The notes under the pieces are model-generated. The model was not told the origin of the DNA, made no database searches, and saw only the letters and a program-made list of their open reading frames with translations. The position numbers and the translations under genes were made by a program. Below, one piece after another: positions 1 through 9,086 of a stretch of 64,000 nucleotides of DNA (position 1 is its first letter; every line of letters begins with the position of its first letter). This DNA is from Holophaga foetida DSM 6591 (lineage in GTDB: Bacteria; Acidobacteriota; Holophagae; Holophagales; Holophagaceae): positions 1,443,725 through 1,507,724 of the forward strand of contig NZ_KI912268.1 in the NCBI RefSeq assembly GCF_000242615.2. Direction: 5' to 3'.

Positions 1-200
1 GTGCATCCTGTGCATCGGTGGTTAAAAATGCCTTTGCTTTTCCAAGAGCGGAGAGATCAAGCTTCGCAACGCCGATAACTGGGGCGTCCTTTATCCGCGT
101 GCATCCAATTTATCCGCGGCCAACATGCTTTTCTCCTGCGAAAAAGGTCGATCCGTGGCCTTTGAGCGGAACGGATACAAAACAGGTAGGCATTCAGCCC
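1..200 (+). repeat. Dispersed repeat family, copy A (3' part; cut by window edge)
   Basis: This gene-free stretch matches copies B, C, D and E elsewhere in the window. Shared blocks include GATCAAGCTTCGCAACGCCG, the segment ATCCAATTTATCCGCGGCCA and CTTTTCTCC. It shares its orientation with copies C and D. No gene is visible; the short frame through it recurs as a similar peptide in other copies only because the DNA is repeated. Confidence 0.8.
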
Positions 201-249
201 GACAACCGGATTCCTGTTTGCAAACAGTGTCCAGAGCCCTCGTGTGCCA

Positions 250-1470
250 TTAATTGACAGCCAGTGTCAGATAACGAAAGGGGTCGATCCTCCAACTCTC
301 CGGATTCTCGTTGCCCACGATGCTGTCCCCGCCGGACTCGGGACGGGAGAGGTCGAGGTCCACCGGGCTCACGAGCTGGTTCCGCCTGATATCGAAGACC
401 ACCCGCACAACGGGATAGAGAAGGCCGGCCTCGCTCTGTTCCACCACCACCGCCAGACGCTCGCTGTCCAGCTTCACCAGGGAGCCCACGGGATAGATCC
501 CAAGGGCCTGGATGAAGTGCTGGACCAGTGCCGGGTCGAAGTGGTTCTCCCCCCACTCGAAGAGCTTGCTGAGGGCCAGACCGGGCTCCATGCCCCGGTG
601 ATAGACGCGATTGGAGGTGATGGCGTCGTAGACATCCACGATGGCGGCCATCTTGCCGAGGGTGCTGATCTCAGCGTCAGCCAAGCCGAGGGGATAACCT
701 GCCCCTTTGAATTTCTCGTGATGCTGCCCCGTCACCTGGAAAACCGTTGGCGAGATCCCTGGGGTCTGCTGGAGCACCTCCAGGCCAAGGGTGACGTGGG
801 ACTTCATGGTCCCGAACTCCTCGTCCGTCAACTTGCCGGGCTTGTTCAGGATGTGATCGGGCACCCTCATCTTGCCGATGTCGTGGAGCATGCCCCCCAT
901 GCCCGCCAGCTGGATCTGGTCCCGGTCCATGCCCATGTAGCGGCAGAAGGTCACCAGCAGGGCACAGACGCTGACGGAGTGCTGAAAGGTGTAGGTATCC
1001 CCCTCCTTGATCCGGCAGAGGCTCACCAGGGTGCCCTGGTTGCGGAGAATCGAATCCGTGACCTGGGCCACCACAGGCTCCATCCGCTCCACCTGGATCT
1101 GCTTGCCCAGGCGGACATCCGTCAACATGGAATGGATCACCTTGTTGGCCTCGCCATGGATGGCCTTGGCCACGGCCAGTTCCTCCTTGTGGCTGGTCGT
1201 ATGTCCCAGGTTGGCCGCAGCGGCAGCGATGTCCGTCATGGAGTCGTGGATCTTCTGCTCCACCTCCTGCTGCGTGGGCCCGTCGGCATCGATGCCCTTG
1301 ACGGTGTCGATGTAGAGCTCGGTGATGCCGCTGGCGTGGATCTTCTGGAGATCCTCCTCCTTGCGGAGCATGAAGCGGCTGCGGAAGAAGTTGTGATCCA
1401 TCCATCCACAGTTGAGGTCGTGGATGTACATCCCGAGCTTGAGATCTTCCTTGCGGACCTTCTTGATCAT
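250..1470 (-). CDS. HD-GYP domain cyclic-di-GMP phosphodiesterase with N-terminal DUF3391
   Basis: The 406-aa protein starts with a DUF3391-type region (about residues 1-75, KVRKEDLKLGMYI). The HD-GYP domain runs from about 145 to 320, with the metal pair H196-D197 in LHDIGK, HHE at 250-252 and GAGYP at 256-260. The family hydrolyses cyclic di-GMP, and the key residues look intact. There is no transmembrane or receiver domain, so the protein is probably cytosolic. It is a single gene, divergent from comEA. The AGGTGAATGA sequence before the ATG is a usable ribosome site. The exact signal it responds to cannot be read from sequence. Confidence 0.93.
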   Translation of the reverse strand: MIKKVRKEDLKLGMYIHDLNCGWMDHNFFRSRFMLRKEEDLQKIHASGITELYIDTVKGIDADGPTQQEVEQKIHDSMTDIAAAAANLGHTTSHKEELAVAKAIHGEANKVIHSMLTDVRLGKQIQVERMEPVVAQVTDSILRNQGTLVSLCRIKEGDTYTFQHSVSVCALLVTFCRYMGMDRDQIQLAGMGGMLHDIGKMRVPDHILNKPGKLTDEEFGTMKSHVTLGLEVLQQTPGISPTVFQVTGQHHEKFKGAGYPLGLADAEISTLGKMAAIVDVYDAITSNRVYHRGMEPGLALSKLFEWGENHFDPALVQHFIQALGIYPVGSLVKLDSERLAVVVEQSEAGLLYPVVRVVFDIRRNQLVSPVDLDLSRPESGGDSIVGNENPESWRIDPFRYLTLAVN

Positions 1471-1751
1471 TCATTCACCTGGCAATGCATTTGAGAACAT
1501 CATCGCCCCGGAGGGCCGAAAGCGCGAATCGAAACTTACCGGTCTTCGATGCTGTCGCTGGGGCAGATGCGACACGAACTCACACGGTCCAATTATCAAG
1601 ATGAATAGTTCTACATAGGCGCCGCCGCAAATCGATGTAAAAAAATTAATACACAAACATTTTGCCGGTTGTTCAGCAAACATTTTGATAAATGAATTTA
1701 CATCACGGCACGACCTTTGATTTCCGGGAAGCACCTTTCTCAGGAGAAACC

Positions 1752-2039
1752 GTGCCCAGAATCCTTCGGACCGCCGTCCTCGCCCTTGCCCTGCCCCTTT
1801 TTGCGGGTGACAGAACACCCCAGGCCCCCGTCAATATCAACACCGCCAGCGTGACGGAGCTGATGCAGCTTCCCAAGGTGGGTGCCAAGACCGCAGAGCG
1901 GATCGTGGCCTACCGCAAGCAGCACGGGGGCTTCAAGCGAACCGAGGAACTCATGAACGTGAAGGGGATTGGTGAGAAATCCTTCGCCAAGCTGCGCACC
2001 CATCTGAGTGTCGGCACCAAGCCAGCGAACAAGCCATGA
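1752..2039 (+). CDS. comEA: ComEA-like helix-hairpin-helix DNA-binding protein, secreted
   Basis: I chose the GTG at 1752, five bases after AGGAG, over an upstream in-frame ATG at 1692. This start gives a clean signal peptide (MPRILRTAVLALALPLFAG). The 95-aa product then has two HhH motifs, LPKVGAKTA at about 40-48 and VKGIGEKSF at about 70-78. ComEA family proteins bind incoming DNA in the periplasm during transformation. Short ComEA-like proteins of this size, without the long linker of the Bacillus protein, are common in Gram-negatives. The stop overlaps the next ATG (ATGA), so it is translationally coupled to the prepilin. Confidence 0.85.
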   Translation: MPRILRTAVLALALPLFAGDRTPQAPVNINTASVTELMQLPKVGAKTAERIVAYRKQHGGFKRTEELMNVKGIGEKSFAKLRTHLSVGTKPANKP

Positions 2040-2518
2040 GCGGCCAGGGGTTCACCCTGGCGGAAACCTCCATCACCCTTGGGATTGTCGGAATCCTCGG
2101 AGCCTGCGGAATCAGCACCCTGGATCTCGGTGGGGGGCTTGCCCTCACGGGTTTCCAGGTGGAACTCCAGGGGAGCCTGGATCAGGCCTTCCACCTGGCC
2201 AGGGCCCGGGGCTCCAATGTGACGGTGGTCCTGAACTCCCAGGCGGCCCAGGACATCATTCCCCTTCAGCTCCCCCGGGGAGTCCACTGGGGAAAGCTCC
2301 CGGAAGTCCCCCTGCCCTCGGGCATGGATCCCACGGTCAAGGCCGCCACCACGGGCCTTGCCCATGCCCGGATCACGGTCACGCCCAGGCGGACCGCCAC
2401 AGCCTCCGCCTGGTTCCTCCACGACGGGCGGGATGTCCTATGCATGCGCTTGTCGGGGCATGGACGAGTCCAGATGCTTCGCTGGAAGGCTTCCCAGCAG
2501 AAATGGACGAGGTGCTGA
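2036..2518 (+). CDS. Type II/IV pseudopilin (GspH/FimT-like prepilin)
   Basis: The 160-aa protein begins MSGQGFTLAE, a class III prepilin signal. The predicted cleavage falls between G5 and F6, with the invariant Glu at mature position +5, followed by a hydrophobic helix (SITLGIVGILGACGI). The rest is a beta-rich head resembling GspH/FimT minor pilins. Its position between comEA and radC suggests a role in a DNA-uptake or type IV pilus system, but this is inference; no other pilin genes are in the window. It overlaps comEA by 4 bases and radC follows after one base. Confidence 0.8.
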   Translation: MSGQGFTLAETSITLGIVGILGACGISTLDLGGGLALTGFQVELQGSLDQAFHLARARGSNVTVVLNSQAAQDIIPLQLPRGVHWGKLPEVPLPSGMDPTVKAATTGLAHARITVTPRRTATASAWFLHDGRDVLCMRLSGHGRVQMLRWKASQQKWTRC

Positions 2519-2519
2519 G

Positions 2520-3200
2520 ATGCGGATGATGGATCTCTCCCCCGAACTCCGCCCCAGGGAGCGCCTGCTGGCGGGCCAGGGAGACGAGTTGGGCGATGCG
2601 GAGCTTCTGGCGCTCCTGTGGGGCACGGGACGCCAGGGACGCAACGCCGTGGAGCTGGCCCAGGAGATCCTGAGCCGGGCCGGAGGGCTGGCGGGGCTCC
2701 TCTCCCTGGGACTGAACGACTGGAAGGAGACCCCGGGGTTGGGACCTGCCCGGGCCTGCCAGCTGTGGGCCGCCCAGGAGATCTGCCGGAGGAGCCAGCG
2801 GGGCGGCCCCCGCCCTCGGATTACCAGTCCCAGGGCCGCAGGTGAATACCTGCTGCCGCGCTGCCAGGGCCTGGGCGAGGAGCGCTTCGGGCTCCTGGCG
2901 CTCAATGCCAAGGGCGAACTGCTTGCGGAGCGTGTCATGAGCCAGGGCACCGCCACCGGAACCCTGGTGAGCCCCCGGGAGTTCTTCCGGGAGGCCCTGC
3001 GCTACGGCGCCACTTCGGCCCTGGCGTACCACAACCACCCGTCCGGCGACCCCTCCCCCAGCCGCGAGGACGCCCTGCTGACCAAGCGGCTCCGCTCCGC
3101 TGGTGAATCCCTGGGGGTTCCCCTGGCGGACCACCTGATCCTGGGGCGGGAGGCCTACCACAGCTTCCGGGCAGCGGAAGGATGGGATGCGTCCGGATGA
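2520..3200 (+). CDS. radC: RadC family JAB/JAMM protein
   Basis: The ATG at 2520 lies one base after the pilin stop and gives 226 aa, the normal RadC length. The N-terminal part (about 1-100) has the UPF0758 helix-hairpin-helix region (RPRERLLAGQ, TPGLGPARACQL). The C-terminal part has the JAMM metal motif: H171 and H173 in HNHPSGDPSPS, with D184. RadC was named for DNA repair, but its biochemical role is unsettled. It is the third gene of the comEA-pilin-radC operon; co-transcription with competence genes is known in other bacteria (for example the com box gene radC). Confidence 0.93.
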   Translation: MRMMDLSPELRPRERLLAGQGDELGDAELLALLWGTGRQGRNAVELAQEILSRAGGLAGLLSLGLNDWKETPGLGPARACQLWAAQEICRRSQRGGPRPRITSPRAAGEYLLPRCQGLGEERFGLLALNAKGELLAERVMSQGTATGTLVSPREFFREALRYGATSALAYHNHPSGDPSPSREDALLTKRLRSAGESLGVPLADHLILGREAYHSFRAAEGWDASG

Positions 3201-3253
3201 AGAGAGTGGTGAGTAAGGCAAAATTACCTAAAATGTAAAGCGGAGGTCTTATA

Positions 3254-3529
3254 ATGCTCCGCAGTATTCCTTACATTCCAGCAACGAAGGTGGAGGCCAC
3301 CGTGAGCTCCAAGGGCCAAGTGACGCTGCCCAAGGCCCTGCGAATCCATCTCGGCATCCAGACCGGTTCCCGACTCCGCTTCAGCCTTGACCCCCTCGGG
3401 GGATTCCGGGCAGATCCGGTGCTCTACGACCTGGAGGACATCTGGAAGATGGCGGACGAAGGCGCCCACCCCGGGGATGTCCTGAGTTTCGAAGAAATGG
3501 ATGCCGCCAAGGCTCGGAGGACTTGGTAA
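3254..3529 (+). CDS. AbrB/MazE-type antitoxin (VapB-like)
   Basis: The 91-aa protein carries a SpoVT/AbrB swapped-hairpin DNA-binding domain at about 12-55 (ATVSSKGQVTLPKALR). The acidic C-terminal tail probably wraps the toxin. GGAGG lies 8 bases before the ATG. The stop overlaps the start of the PIN-domain gene (TAATG), the usual antitoxin-toxin order. A TAAAAT-like -10 sits just upstream at about 3229. VapB antitoxins of this fold normally repress their own operon. Confidence 0.85.
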   Translation: MLRSIPYIPATKVEATVSSKGQVTLPKALRIHLGIQTGSRLRFSLDPLGGFRADPVLYDLEDIWKMADEGAHPGDVLSFEEMDAAKARRTW

Positions 3530-3921
3530 TGATCGTTGCAGACACGAATGTATGGGCCCGCGCATTCCTCAACGACGATGCATCCCAGACATCGAAGGCT
3601 CGCAAGGCGCTGGCCGATGGACAGGCCAGAGGCGGGGTTTTCGTCCCGTTGATCGTCCTCGCCGAGCTTTCATGGGTTCTCCGGGCCAGGTGGGAACGGG
3701 AACGGATTCTGGACACCCTTGAGGGCCTGCTCCACACCCGTGGTGTACTCGTGGAATCACCCGCCTTTGCCCAGGAAGCGATCGAAGCCACCCGGCAAGA
3801 CGGTCTTGGAGGCTTTGCGGACCACCTCCTGGCCCAGGTCGGCTTCACCAACGGGGCCAGGGAAGTGGTCACCTTTGATAAGATGTTCGGAAAAGCTTCG
3901 AAAGTCAGGCATTTAACATAG
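3529..3921 (+). CDS. PIN-domain ribonuclease toxin (VapC-like)
   Basis: The 130-aa single PIN domain has the expected acidic residues: D5 (IVADTNVWAR), E46 (LAELSW), D98 (FADHLLA) and D117 (VTFDKMF). I took the ATG at 3529, which overlaps the antitoxin stop, over a TTG two codons earlier. VapC toxins cleave structured RNA such as tRNA. Because all four acidic residues are present the toxin is probably active. The specific RNA target cannot be predicted. Confidence 0.87.
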   Translation: MIVADTNVWARAFLNDDASQTSKARKALADGQARGGVFVPLIVLAELSWVLRARWERERILDTLEGLLHTRGVLVESPAFAQEAIEATRQDGLGGFADHLLAQVGFTNGAREVVTFDKMFGKASKVRHLT

Positions 3922-3949
3922 GGTGCCTGCATGCGTTCAGGGCTCTGCC

Positions 3950-4250
3950 ATGGACCAGAACCGTTCGCAAAAGCAGCACCGTCCACAGACACCGATAAAG
4001 AAATGGTCTGCTGGCGGGGCACCTGGGCCTGCCCCGCAACGCGGGGGCGGACGGTGAAACCGCCCGCGTTCAGCAAGGGAGAGGGCGGCAGAGGCACGCA
4101 TGCGTGCCATCGCCTCCCTCTCCCTTGCTGAACCAGCCCCAGGTGCCCAGGTGGACTTCTTTGAGTCGGTGTCCATCCCCTGTATCTGTGGATGAAACCG
4201 CTTTTGCTTCTCTCCTCGGTGAAATCGCGATTCTTGGCGCAATGAACGCC
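3950..4250 (+). repeat. Dispersed repeat family, copy C, with 66-bp hairpin
   Basis: This fills the gap between the toxin and the amylase and contains no gene. It matches copy B read on the opposite strand, including CACCGATAAAGAAATGGTCT, GGCACCTGGGCCTGCCCCGC and CAGGTGGACTTCT. A long inverted repeat lies at 4068-4133. The 3' end has diverged from copies A, B and D. Confidence 0.8.
4068..4133. repeat. 66-bp near-perfect inverted repeat (hairpin) inside repeat copy C
   Basis: The 18-base arm GTTCAGCAAGGGAGAGGG at 4068-4085 is matched exactly by its complement at 4116-4133. The centre, 4093-4108, is the perfect palindrome GGCACGCATGCGTGCC. The same 66-bp structure occurs in copy B at 9330-9395. 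Confidence 0.9.
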
Positions 4251-4259
4251 TACGGGTGG

Positions 4260-6113
4260 CTATTCCCACACCTCAACCCCGGACGCCTGAAGGGTCAGCG
4301 ACACAGCCCGTCCGTTCCGGGGCTCCACCATTACCTTCTGCCCAATACGCGTGGCATCTGTGGAATACAGGCAGGTCAGTTCAAAGTGCTCCCTCTGAAG
4401 CCCCGCATCCAGGGTCACCCAGGCGGTCCGGGCCTGATCGCAGTCCGTGTTGATGGCCACCAGGATTTCCTGGCGGTCCAGGATGCGTGACCATGCCACC
4501 AGGGATCGCAGTTCCCCACCCAGCATCTCAGGCACCCCGAAATCGATCCCGTTCCCGGAGATGGGACGCAAGTACTGCCGTCCTCGGCGGAGGGCGAGCT
4601 TCTCGGCGCGGAGGGCCAGGATCCTGGCGAGTTCGGCGTAGGCTGGACTCTCCTCGTTGAAGAAGTGGCGCTCCCTGCTCTGCATGGAACCGAAGGGGCC
4701 GCCGAACATGCACTCCCGGAGGAAGACATCATTGCCGTCCGCCTCGGCCTCAGCCGCGCCGTTGAAATACTGCTCGGAGCCGTAGTAGACGCAGGGAATC
4801 CCGAGGGTGAGGGCATTCAGGGCCATGACCGAGAGGATGCTCTTCCGTCCCTGCTCCCCGGCACAATAACGGGCCTTCCCCTTCCCCTTGCGAACCTGAT
4901 CGTGGTCATCAAAGAGGGTCACTACCCTGTCCCGGAACCAGACATGGGAATCCTTGTTCACGAGCATGGAGTTGCGGAAGAGGCCGAAGTAGTCCGAGGG
5001 GTTGCGGTAGCCCTTCACCAGGTATTCCAGCTTGTCCGGGATGTCGTCGATGCCAAGGGCGGCATCGAGTCCCGTCATCTCCAGGGTGTCAAAGGCCCGC
5101 TCCCGCCCCCCGGTGATCTCCCCCAGGAGGAAGAACTTCTCCTTGCCGAGGGTCTGGGTGAACTCCCGGATCATGGAAGCGAAGAGCCGTGTCGCACCGA
5201 GCTCCATGTGCTTGACGGTATCGATGCGAAAGCCGTCGAGATCCGCCGATGCGATCCAGTATCTGCAGCACTCGACCAGGGCGAGGAAGGCGGCAGAGGG
5301 TTCGAAGGCCCCCACGTCCCCGCTGCCGTGATGGATGTCCTTGAGGTCGCAGAAGTCTCCCTCCCGGAACTCCGGGTCGTGGTCCCAGTTGGAGATCCGC
5401 CCCTTCCGGGAGAAGGTCTCAGGGTTCTGGAGCTCCTCGGGCCAGATTGCACCATAGGGCCAGGCCTCCTCCGAGGGTGCGAAGGGCAGCGAGGGGAGGC
5501 CCTTGGCGTCATGGAAGCCCGCCACGGGGTAGGGCTGACCGTCCCATCGGGGATCGAAATACCCCGAATCCCCCTGCGGAACCCAGTAGCGATCGGGCCT
5601 GTAGGAGAAGACGTTGCCGGAGTGATTGAGGATGATGTCCAGGATCACGTAGATCCCCACCGCGTGAGCCCGGTCCACCAGACGGCGCAGATCGGCTTCC
5701 GTCCCGAAGTGTGGGTCGATGGAAAGGAAGTCCTGCACCCCATAGCCGTGATAGGTGGGCTGGAAGGCCACCTGCTGGAAGATGGGACTGACCCAGATGG
5801 CCGTGACCCCGAGGCGCTTCAGATAGCCCAGCTTGCTCTCCAGTCCTTTGAGCGTGCCGCCGCACCAGCCCCGCCCAGCCTCGGTCCAGGCGGCCCGCTC
5901 CGCCGTCCCCTCGTCCCGGGGCTGGAAGAGGGGCGTGGTCCCCTTCTCCACCACCTTCCCTTTCAGGTCCAGGTAGTGCTTCTCCTTCCCGTCCGAGAAT
6001 CGGTCCACCATCAGGAAGTAGAAGACCTGGTCCTCCCAGGCGGCGGGCGAGGGCGTGTAGGCCCGGTCCGTGAGTTCATGCCAGTCGATATCGGAGGTGT
6101 TTCGGAGCGTCAT
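4260..6113 (-). CDS. GH13 alpha-amylase family glycoside hydrolase
   Basis: The 617-aa protein is a GH13 (beta/alpha)8 enzyme. The four conserved regions are visible: DIILNH at 159-164, GFRIDTVKH with nucleophile D298, the acid/base E332 in LLGEIT, and FDDHDQ with D405. The sequence GRGWCGGTLKGLESKLGYLKRLGVTA is typical of cytosolic maltogenic or neopullulanase-like amylases. No signal peptide is seen. The start at 6113 follows GAGGGA; a longer in-frame start at 6206 would add a region unlike the family. It would hydrolyse alpha-1,4 glucans, consistent with glycogen metabolism (glgC is at 17,692). Exact substrate preference is uncertain. Confidence 0.9.
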   Translation of the reverse strand: MTLRNTSDIDWHELTDRAYTPSPAAWEDQVFYFLMVDRFSDGKEKHYLDLKGKVVEKGTTPLFQPRDEGTAERAAWTEAGRGWCGGTLKGLESKLGYLKRLGVTAIWVSPIFQQVAFQPTYHGYGVQDFLSIDPHFGTEADLRRLVDRAHAVGIYVILDIILNHSGNVFSYRPDRYWVPQGDSGYFDPRWDGQPYPVAGFHDAKGLPSLPFAPSEEAWPYGAIWPEELQNPETFSRKGRISNWDHDPEFREGDFCDLKDIHHGSGDVGAFEPSAAFLALVECCRYWIASADLDGFRIDTVKHMELGATRLFASMIREFTQTLGKEKFFLLGEITGGRERAFDTLEMTGLDAALGIDDIPDKLEYLVKGYRNPSDYFGLFRNSMLVNKDSHVWFRDRVVTLFDDHDQVRKGKGKARYCAGEQGRKSILSVMALNALTLGIPCVYYGSEQYFNGAAEAEADGNDVFLRECMFGGPFGSMQSRERHFFNEESPAYAELARILALRAEKLALRRGRQYLRPISGNGIDFGVPEMLGGELRSLVAWSRILDRQEILVAINTDCDQARTAWVTLDAGLQREHFELTCLYSTDATRIGQKVMVEPRNGRAVSLTLQASGVEVWE

Positions 6114-6461
6114 GGCCGTCCCTCGCAGTGATCGTTGGCATTGCGACCCATGCACGCCATACGATTGGCGTATTTTTACCAAATGAAGCCATACATCACA
6201 AGACATTTAAGCAACACAAAGCCTTATGCCAACCCCGACATAAAAGAAGAGCCATAGCCACAGCCCAAAAGCAGAAAAAAAAGCATTTAGCCAGGATGAA
6301 GGGGATGAAAGGGATACCGAAGCAAAGAAGGAGGCCTTGGTCAACCAAGGCGCACCGAGCCGACGCGCCAAGCAATCAGACCAGAGAAGATTCCATCGAT
6401 TCCCCATGCCCGCAGAGGCTCCATCTGTGAAATGATTTTTCAATCGAGGGAGCAAAGCGGT
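6114..6461. other. Gene-free divergent promoter region with short repeat
   Basis: This 348-base gap between divergent genes is locally AT-rich and shows no coding pattern on either strand. At 6287-6317 it carries a short motif, GCCAGGATGAAGGGGATGAA, that recurs near 9,128 (complement) and 55,722. A small hairpin, CCTTGGTCAACCAAGG, lies near 6331. Confidence 0.6.
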
Positions 6462-7349
6462 ATGAGCGGAAGCAACGGAACCCCGGTCATCGGGGTCATC
6501 GGCGGCAGTGGGGTCTATGACATCGAAGGCTTGGAGAACAAGCGATGGGAGCGGGTGGCCTCGCCCTTCGGCGAGCCCTCCGACGAGCTCCTCTTCGGCG
6601 AACTGAAGGGCCAGGCCATGGTGTTCCTGCCCCGCCATGGGCGCGGGCACCGCATCTCCCCCACGGGCATCAATTACAGGGCCAACATCGACGCCATGAA
6701 GCGGGCCGGTGTCACGGAGATCGTGTCGGTGAGCGCCGTAGGCTCGCTACAGGAGCACCTGCCCCCGGGCACCTTCGTCATCGTGGACCAATTTATCGAC
6801 CGCACCTTCGCCCGGGAGAAGAGCTTCTTCGGGACGGGACTGGTGGCCCATGTGGCCTTTGCCCACCCTGTCTGCTCCCGCCTGGGTGACCATCTGGAGG
6901 CCGCCGCCCGGGAGGCGGGGCTGAAGGTGGCCCGGGGGGGCACCTATGTGGCCATGGAGGGTCCCCAGTTCTCCACCCTGGCGGAATCCCGCCTCTACCG
7001 CAGCTGGGCTTGCGATGTGGTGGGCATGACCAACCTGCCGGAGGCCAAGCTGGCCCGGGAGGCCGAGCTCTGTTACGCCACCGTGGCCATGGTCACGGAC
7101 TACGACTGCTGGCACCCCGACCACGACAGCGTGACCGTGGAGGCCATTGTCAAGGTGCTCACGGCCAACGCCGAGAACGCCCGCACCCTGGTTCAGCGGG
7201 TGGCGCCCCGCCTCTCCTCCGATCCCCATGGGCCGGCATGTGCCTGCCGCCGCGCCCTTGACAACGCCTTCCTCACCGCCCCCGAACGCCGCGACCCCGC
7301 CCTGCTCCAGAAACTGGACGCCGTGGCTGGTCGCCTTCTGAAGCCATGA
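6462..7349 (+). CDS. mtnP: S-methyl-5'-thioadenosine phosphorylase
   Basis: The 295-aa purine nucleoside phosphorylase-fold enzyme splits methylthioadenosine into adenine and methylthioribose-1-phosphate. Family motifs include GVIGGSGVYD near the N-terminus (phosphate site), PRHGRGHRISP, NYRANIDAMK and MEGPQFSTLAESR, followed by VGMTNLPEAKLAREAELCYA. I prefer the ATG at 6462 after GAGGGAGC over one at 6432, because the family motif then begins within ten residues. It overlaps apt by 4 bases and leads the salvage operon. Confidence 0.95.
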   Translation: MSGSNGTPVIGVIGGSGVYDIEGLENKRWERVASPFGEPSDELLFGELKGQAMVFLPRHGRGHRISPTGINYRANIDAMKRAGVTEIVSVSAVGSLQEHLPPGTFVIVDQFIDRTFAREKSFFGTGLVAHVAFAHPVCSRLGDHLEAAAREAGLKVARGGTYVAMEGPQFSTLAESRLYRSWACDVVGMTNLPEAKLAREAELCYATVAMVTDYDCWHPDHDSVTVEAIVKVLTANAENARTLVQRVAPRLSSDPHGPACACRRALDNAFLTAPERRDPALLQKLDAVAGRLLKP

Positions 7350-7879
7350 CCATGCCCATCAAGTCCCGCATCCGCACTGTCCCCCACTACCCCAAGCCCG
7401 GCGTCATGTTCCGGGACATCACGACCCTCCTCAAGGATCCGGTGGGCTTCCGTATCACCATCCAGGAGCTCGTCAACCGCTACTCCGGCGCCAGGATCGA
7501 CAAGATCGCCGCCATCGAGTCCCGGGGCTTCATCATCGGCTCGGCCCTGGCCTTCCAGCTGGGGGTGGGCTTCGTCCCGGTCCGCAAGCAGGGCAAGCTT
7601 CCGGCGGAAACCGTGGGGCACGACTACGAGCTGGAATACGGCACCGACCGCGTGGAACTGCACACCGACGCCATCTCCAAGGGGGACCGCGTCCTGCTGG
7701 TGGATGACCTCATCGCCACCGGCGGCACGGCGGAAGCCACCTGCAAGCTCATCACCAGCATGGGTGGCGAGGTGGTGGAGTGCGCCTTCGTCATCGACTT
7801 GCCAGACCTCGGGGGACGCAAGCGCCTTGAGGGCCACGGCCACAAAGTCTTCGCCCTCTGTGAGTTCGAGGGGGACTAG
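7346..7879 (+). CDS. apt: Adenine phosphoribosyltransferase
   Basis: The 177-aa type I phosphoribosyltransferase has the PRPP loop VLLVDDLIATGGT (about 115-127) and the family opener IRTVPHYPKPGVMFRDITTLL. It converts adenine plus PRPP to AMP. Placed between mtnP and mtnA and overlapping mtnP by ATGA, it recycles the adenine that MtnP releases. The length is standard and all motifs are intact. Confidence 0.96.
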   Translation: MTMPIKSRIRTVPHYPKPGVMFRDITTLLKDPVGFRITIQELVNRYSGARIDKIAAIESRGFIIGSALAFQLGVGFVPVRKQGKLPAETVGHDYELEYGTDRVELHTDAISKGDRVLLVDDLIATGGTAEATCKLITSMGGEVVECAFVIDLPDLGGRKRLEGHGHKVFALCEFEGD

Positions 7880-7880
7880 G

Positions 7881-8948
7881 ATGACCGACCATGGCGTGGA
7901 GACGCTCCGCTGGCGCGAGGGATGTCTGGAGATGATCGATCAGCGGATCCTCCCGGCCCGCTTCGAGTATCTGGCCTACCACGATGCCGCCGGGGTGGCC
8001 GAAGGCATCCGTTCCATGGTGGTCCGGGGGGCACCGGCCATCGGCTGCGCGGCGACCTACGGCATCGCCCTTGAGGCCATGAAATACCGTGCGACCTTCC
8101 CCGAGGCCTTCGAGGACGCCCTGGAGCATGCCTTCGTGGTGCTCGCCGCCAGCCGTCCCACGGCGGTCAACCTCTTCTGGGGCCTGAAGCGCATGAGGCG
8201 CTGCTGGGAGGCCCAGGCCCATCTTCCGCCCCCTGAGATCGCGGAGGCCCTCCTCCAGGAGGCCCATGAGGTCTTGGCGGAGGATATCCGCATCAACCGG
8301 GCCATGGGCGCCCATGGAGCCGCCCTCCTGGCCGATGGTGCCCGGGTGCTGACCCATTGCAACGCAGGAGCCCTGGCCACCGCCGGACACGGCACAGCCC
8401 TGGGGGTCTTCCGATCCGCCGTGGAGGCGGGCAAGCGCATCTCCGTGATCGCCGACGAGACCCGCCCCTTCCTCCAGGGGGCCCGGCTTACGGCTTGGGA
8501 GATGGTGCAGGAGGGCATCCCCGTCACCCTCATCACCGACAACATGGCCGGACACCTCATGAGCCGGGGTGAGATCGATGCGGTCATCGTCGGCACGGAT
8601 CGCGTGGCCGCCAATGGCGACGTGGCCAACAAGATCGGCACATACATGGTGGCGGTCCTGGCTCGACGCCACGGCATCCCCTTCTACGTCGCCTGTCCGC
8701 TATCAACCATTGATATCGAAATCCCCGATGGCAACGCCATCCCCATCGAGGAGCGGGCCCCCGAGGAGGTCACGGGCTTCCGGGACTGCCAGTGGGCTCC
8801 AGCAGGAGTCACCGTGCGGAATCCCGCCTTCGATGTGACCCCCGCGGAACTGGTCACGGCCCTCATCACCGAGAAGGGCGTGCTCATGGAGCCGAACCTG
8901 GAAAGCCTGAAGCAGTTCCTGGGCGGGGGAGCGGAGGAAAGCCACTGA
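7881..8948 (+). CDS. mtnA: S-methyl-5-thioribose-1-phosphate isomerase
   Basis: The 355-aa aIF-2B-fold enzyme isomerises methylthioribose-1-phosphate to methylthioribulose-1-phosphate. Motifs: RGAPAIGCAATYG at about 49-61, the catalytic cysteine C160 in THCNAGALATAG, and VIVGTDRVAANGDVANKIGTY with the second catalytic acid. The ATG at 7881 lies one base after the apt stop. Later methionine salvage genes (mtnB, mtnC/mtnD or the DHAP shunt) are not in this window. Confidence 0.95.
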   Translation: MTDHGVETLRWREGCLEMIDQRILPARFEYLAYHDAAGVAEGIRSMVVRGAPAIGCAATYGIALEAMKYRATFPEAFEDALEHAFVVLAASRPTAVNLFWGLKRMRRCWEAQAHLPPPEIAEALLQEAHEVLAEDIRINRAMGAHGAALLADGARVLTHCNAGALATAGHGTALGVFRSAVEAGKRISVIADETRPFLQGARLTAWEMVQEGIPVTLITDNMAGHLMSRGEIDAVIVGTDRVAANGDVANKIGTYMVAVLARRHGIPFYVACPLSTIDIEIPDGNAIPIEERAPEEVTGFRDCQWAPAGVTVRNPAFDVTPAELVTALITEKGVLMEPNLESLKQFLGGGAEESH

Positions 8949-9086
8949 GTCGCTGTCCAGAAATCCTGGCCATGCCATGAAAAGACACCACTAACCTGCA
9001 GCTAGTTATGTATTTGAGTTGTCGATCGCCTAGTGATCGTAGCCCAGTTGCTTCACGCTCCTGGACAATTGGATTTACCGCTTGTT

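Noticed and set aside
18..257. A short frame whose peptide (SSFATPITGASFIRVHPIYPRP) recurs, with small changes, near 9,145-9,372 and 12,581-12,769 and, in part, near 16,224-16,418
   Set aside because: The peptide recurs only because the DNA is a dispersed repeat; there are no ribosome sites, and the frames break differently in each copy.
244..1494. A 416-aa frame opposite the HD-GYP gene
   Set aside because: It is the antisense shadow of a gene with clear catalytic motifs; the same applies to long antisense frames over the amylase, purine, polysaccharide and ars genes.
1471..1751. A cyclic di-GMP riboswitch before the HD-GYP or comEA gene
   Set aside because: I looked for the GEMM core pattern and found no convincing match on either strand.
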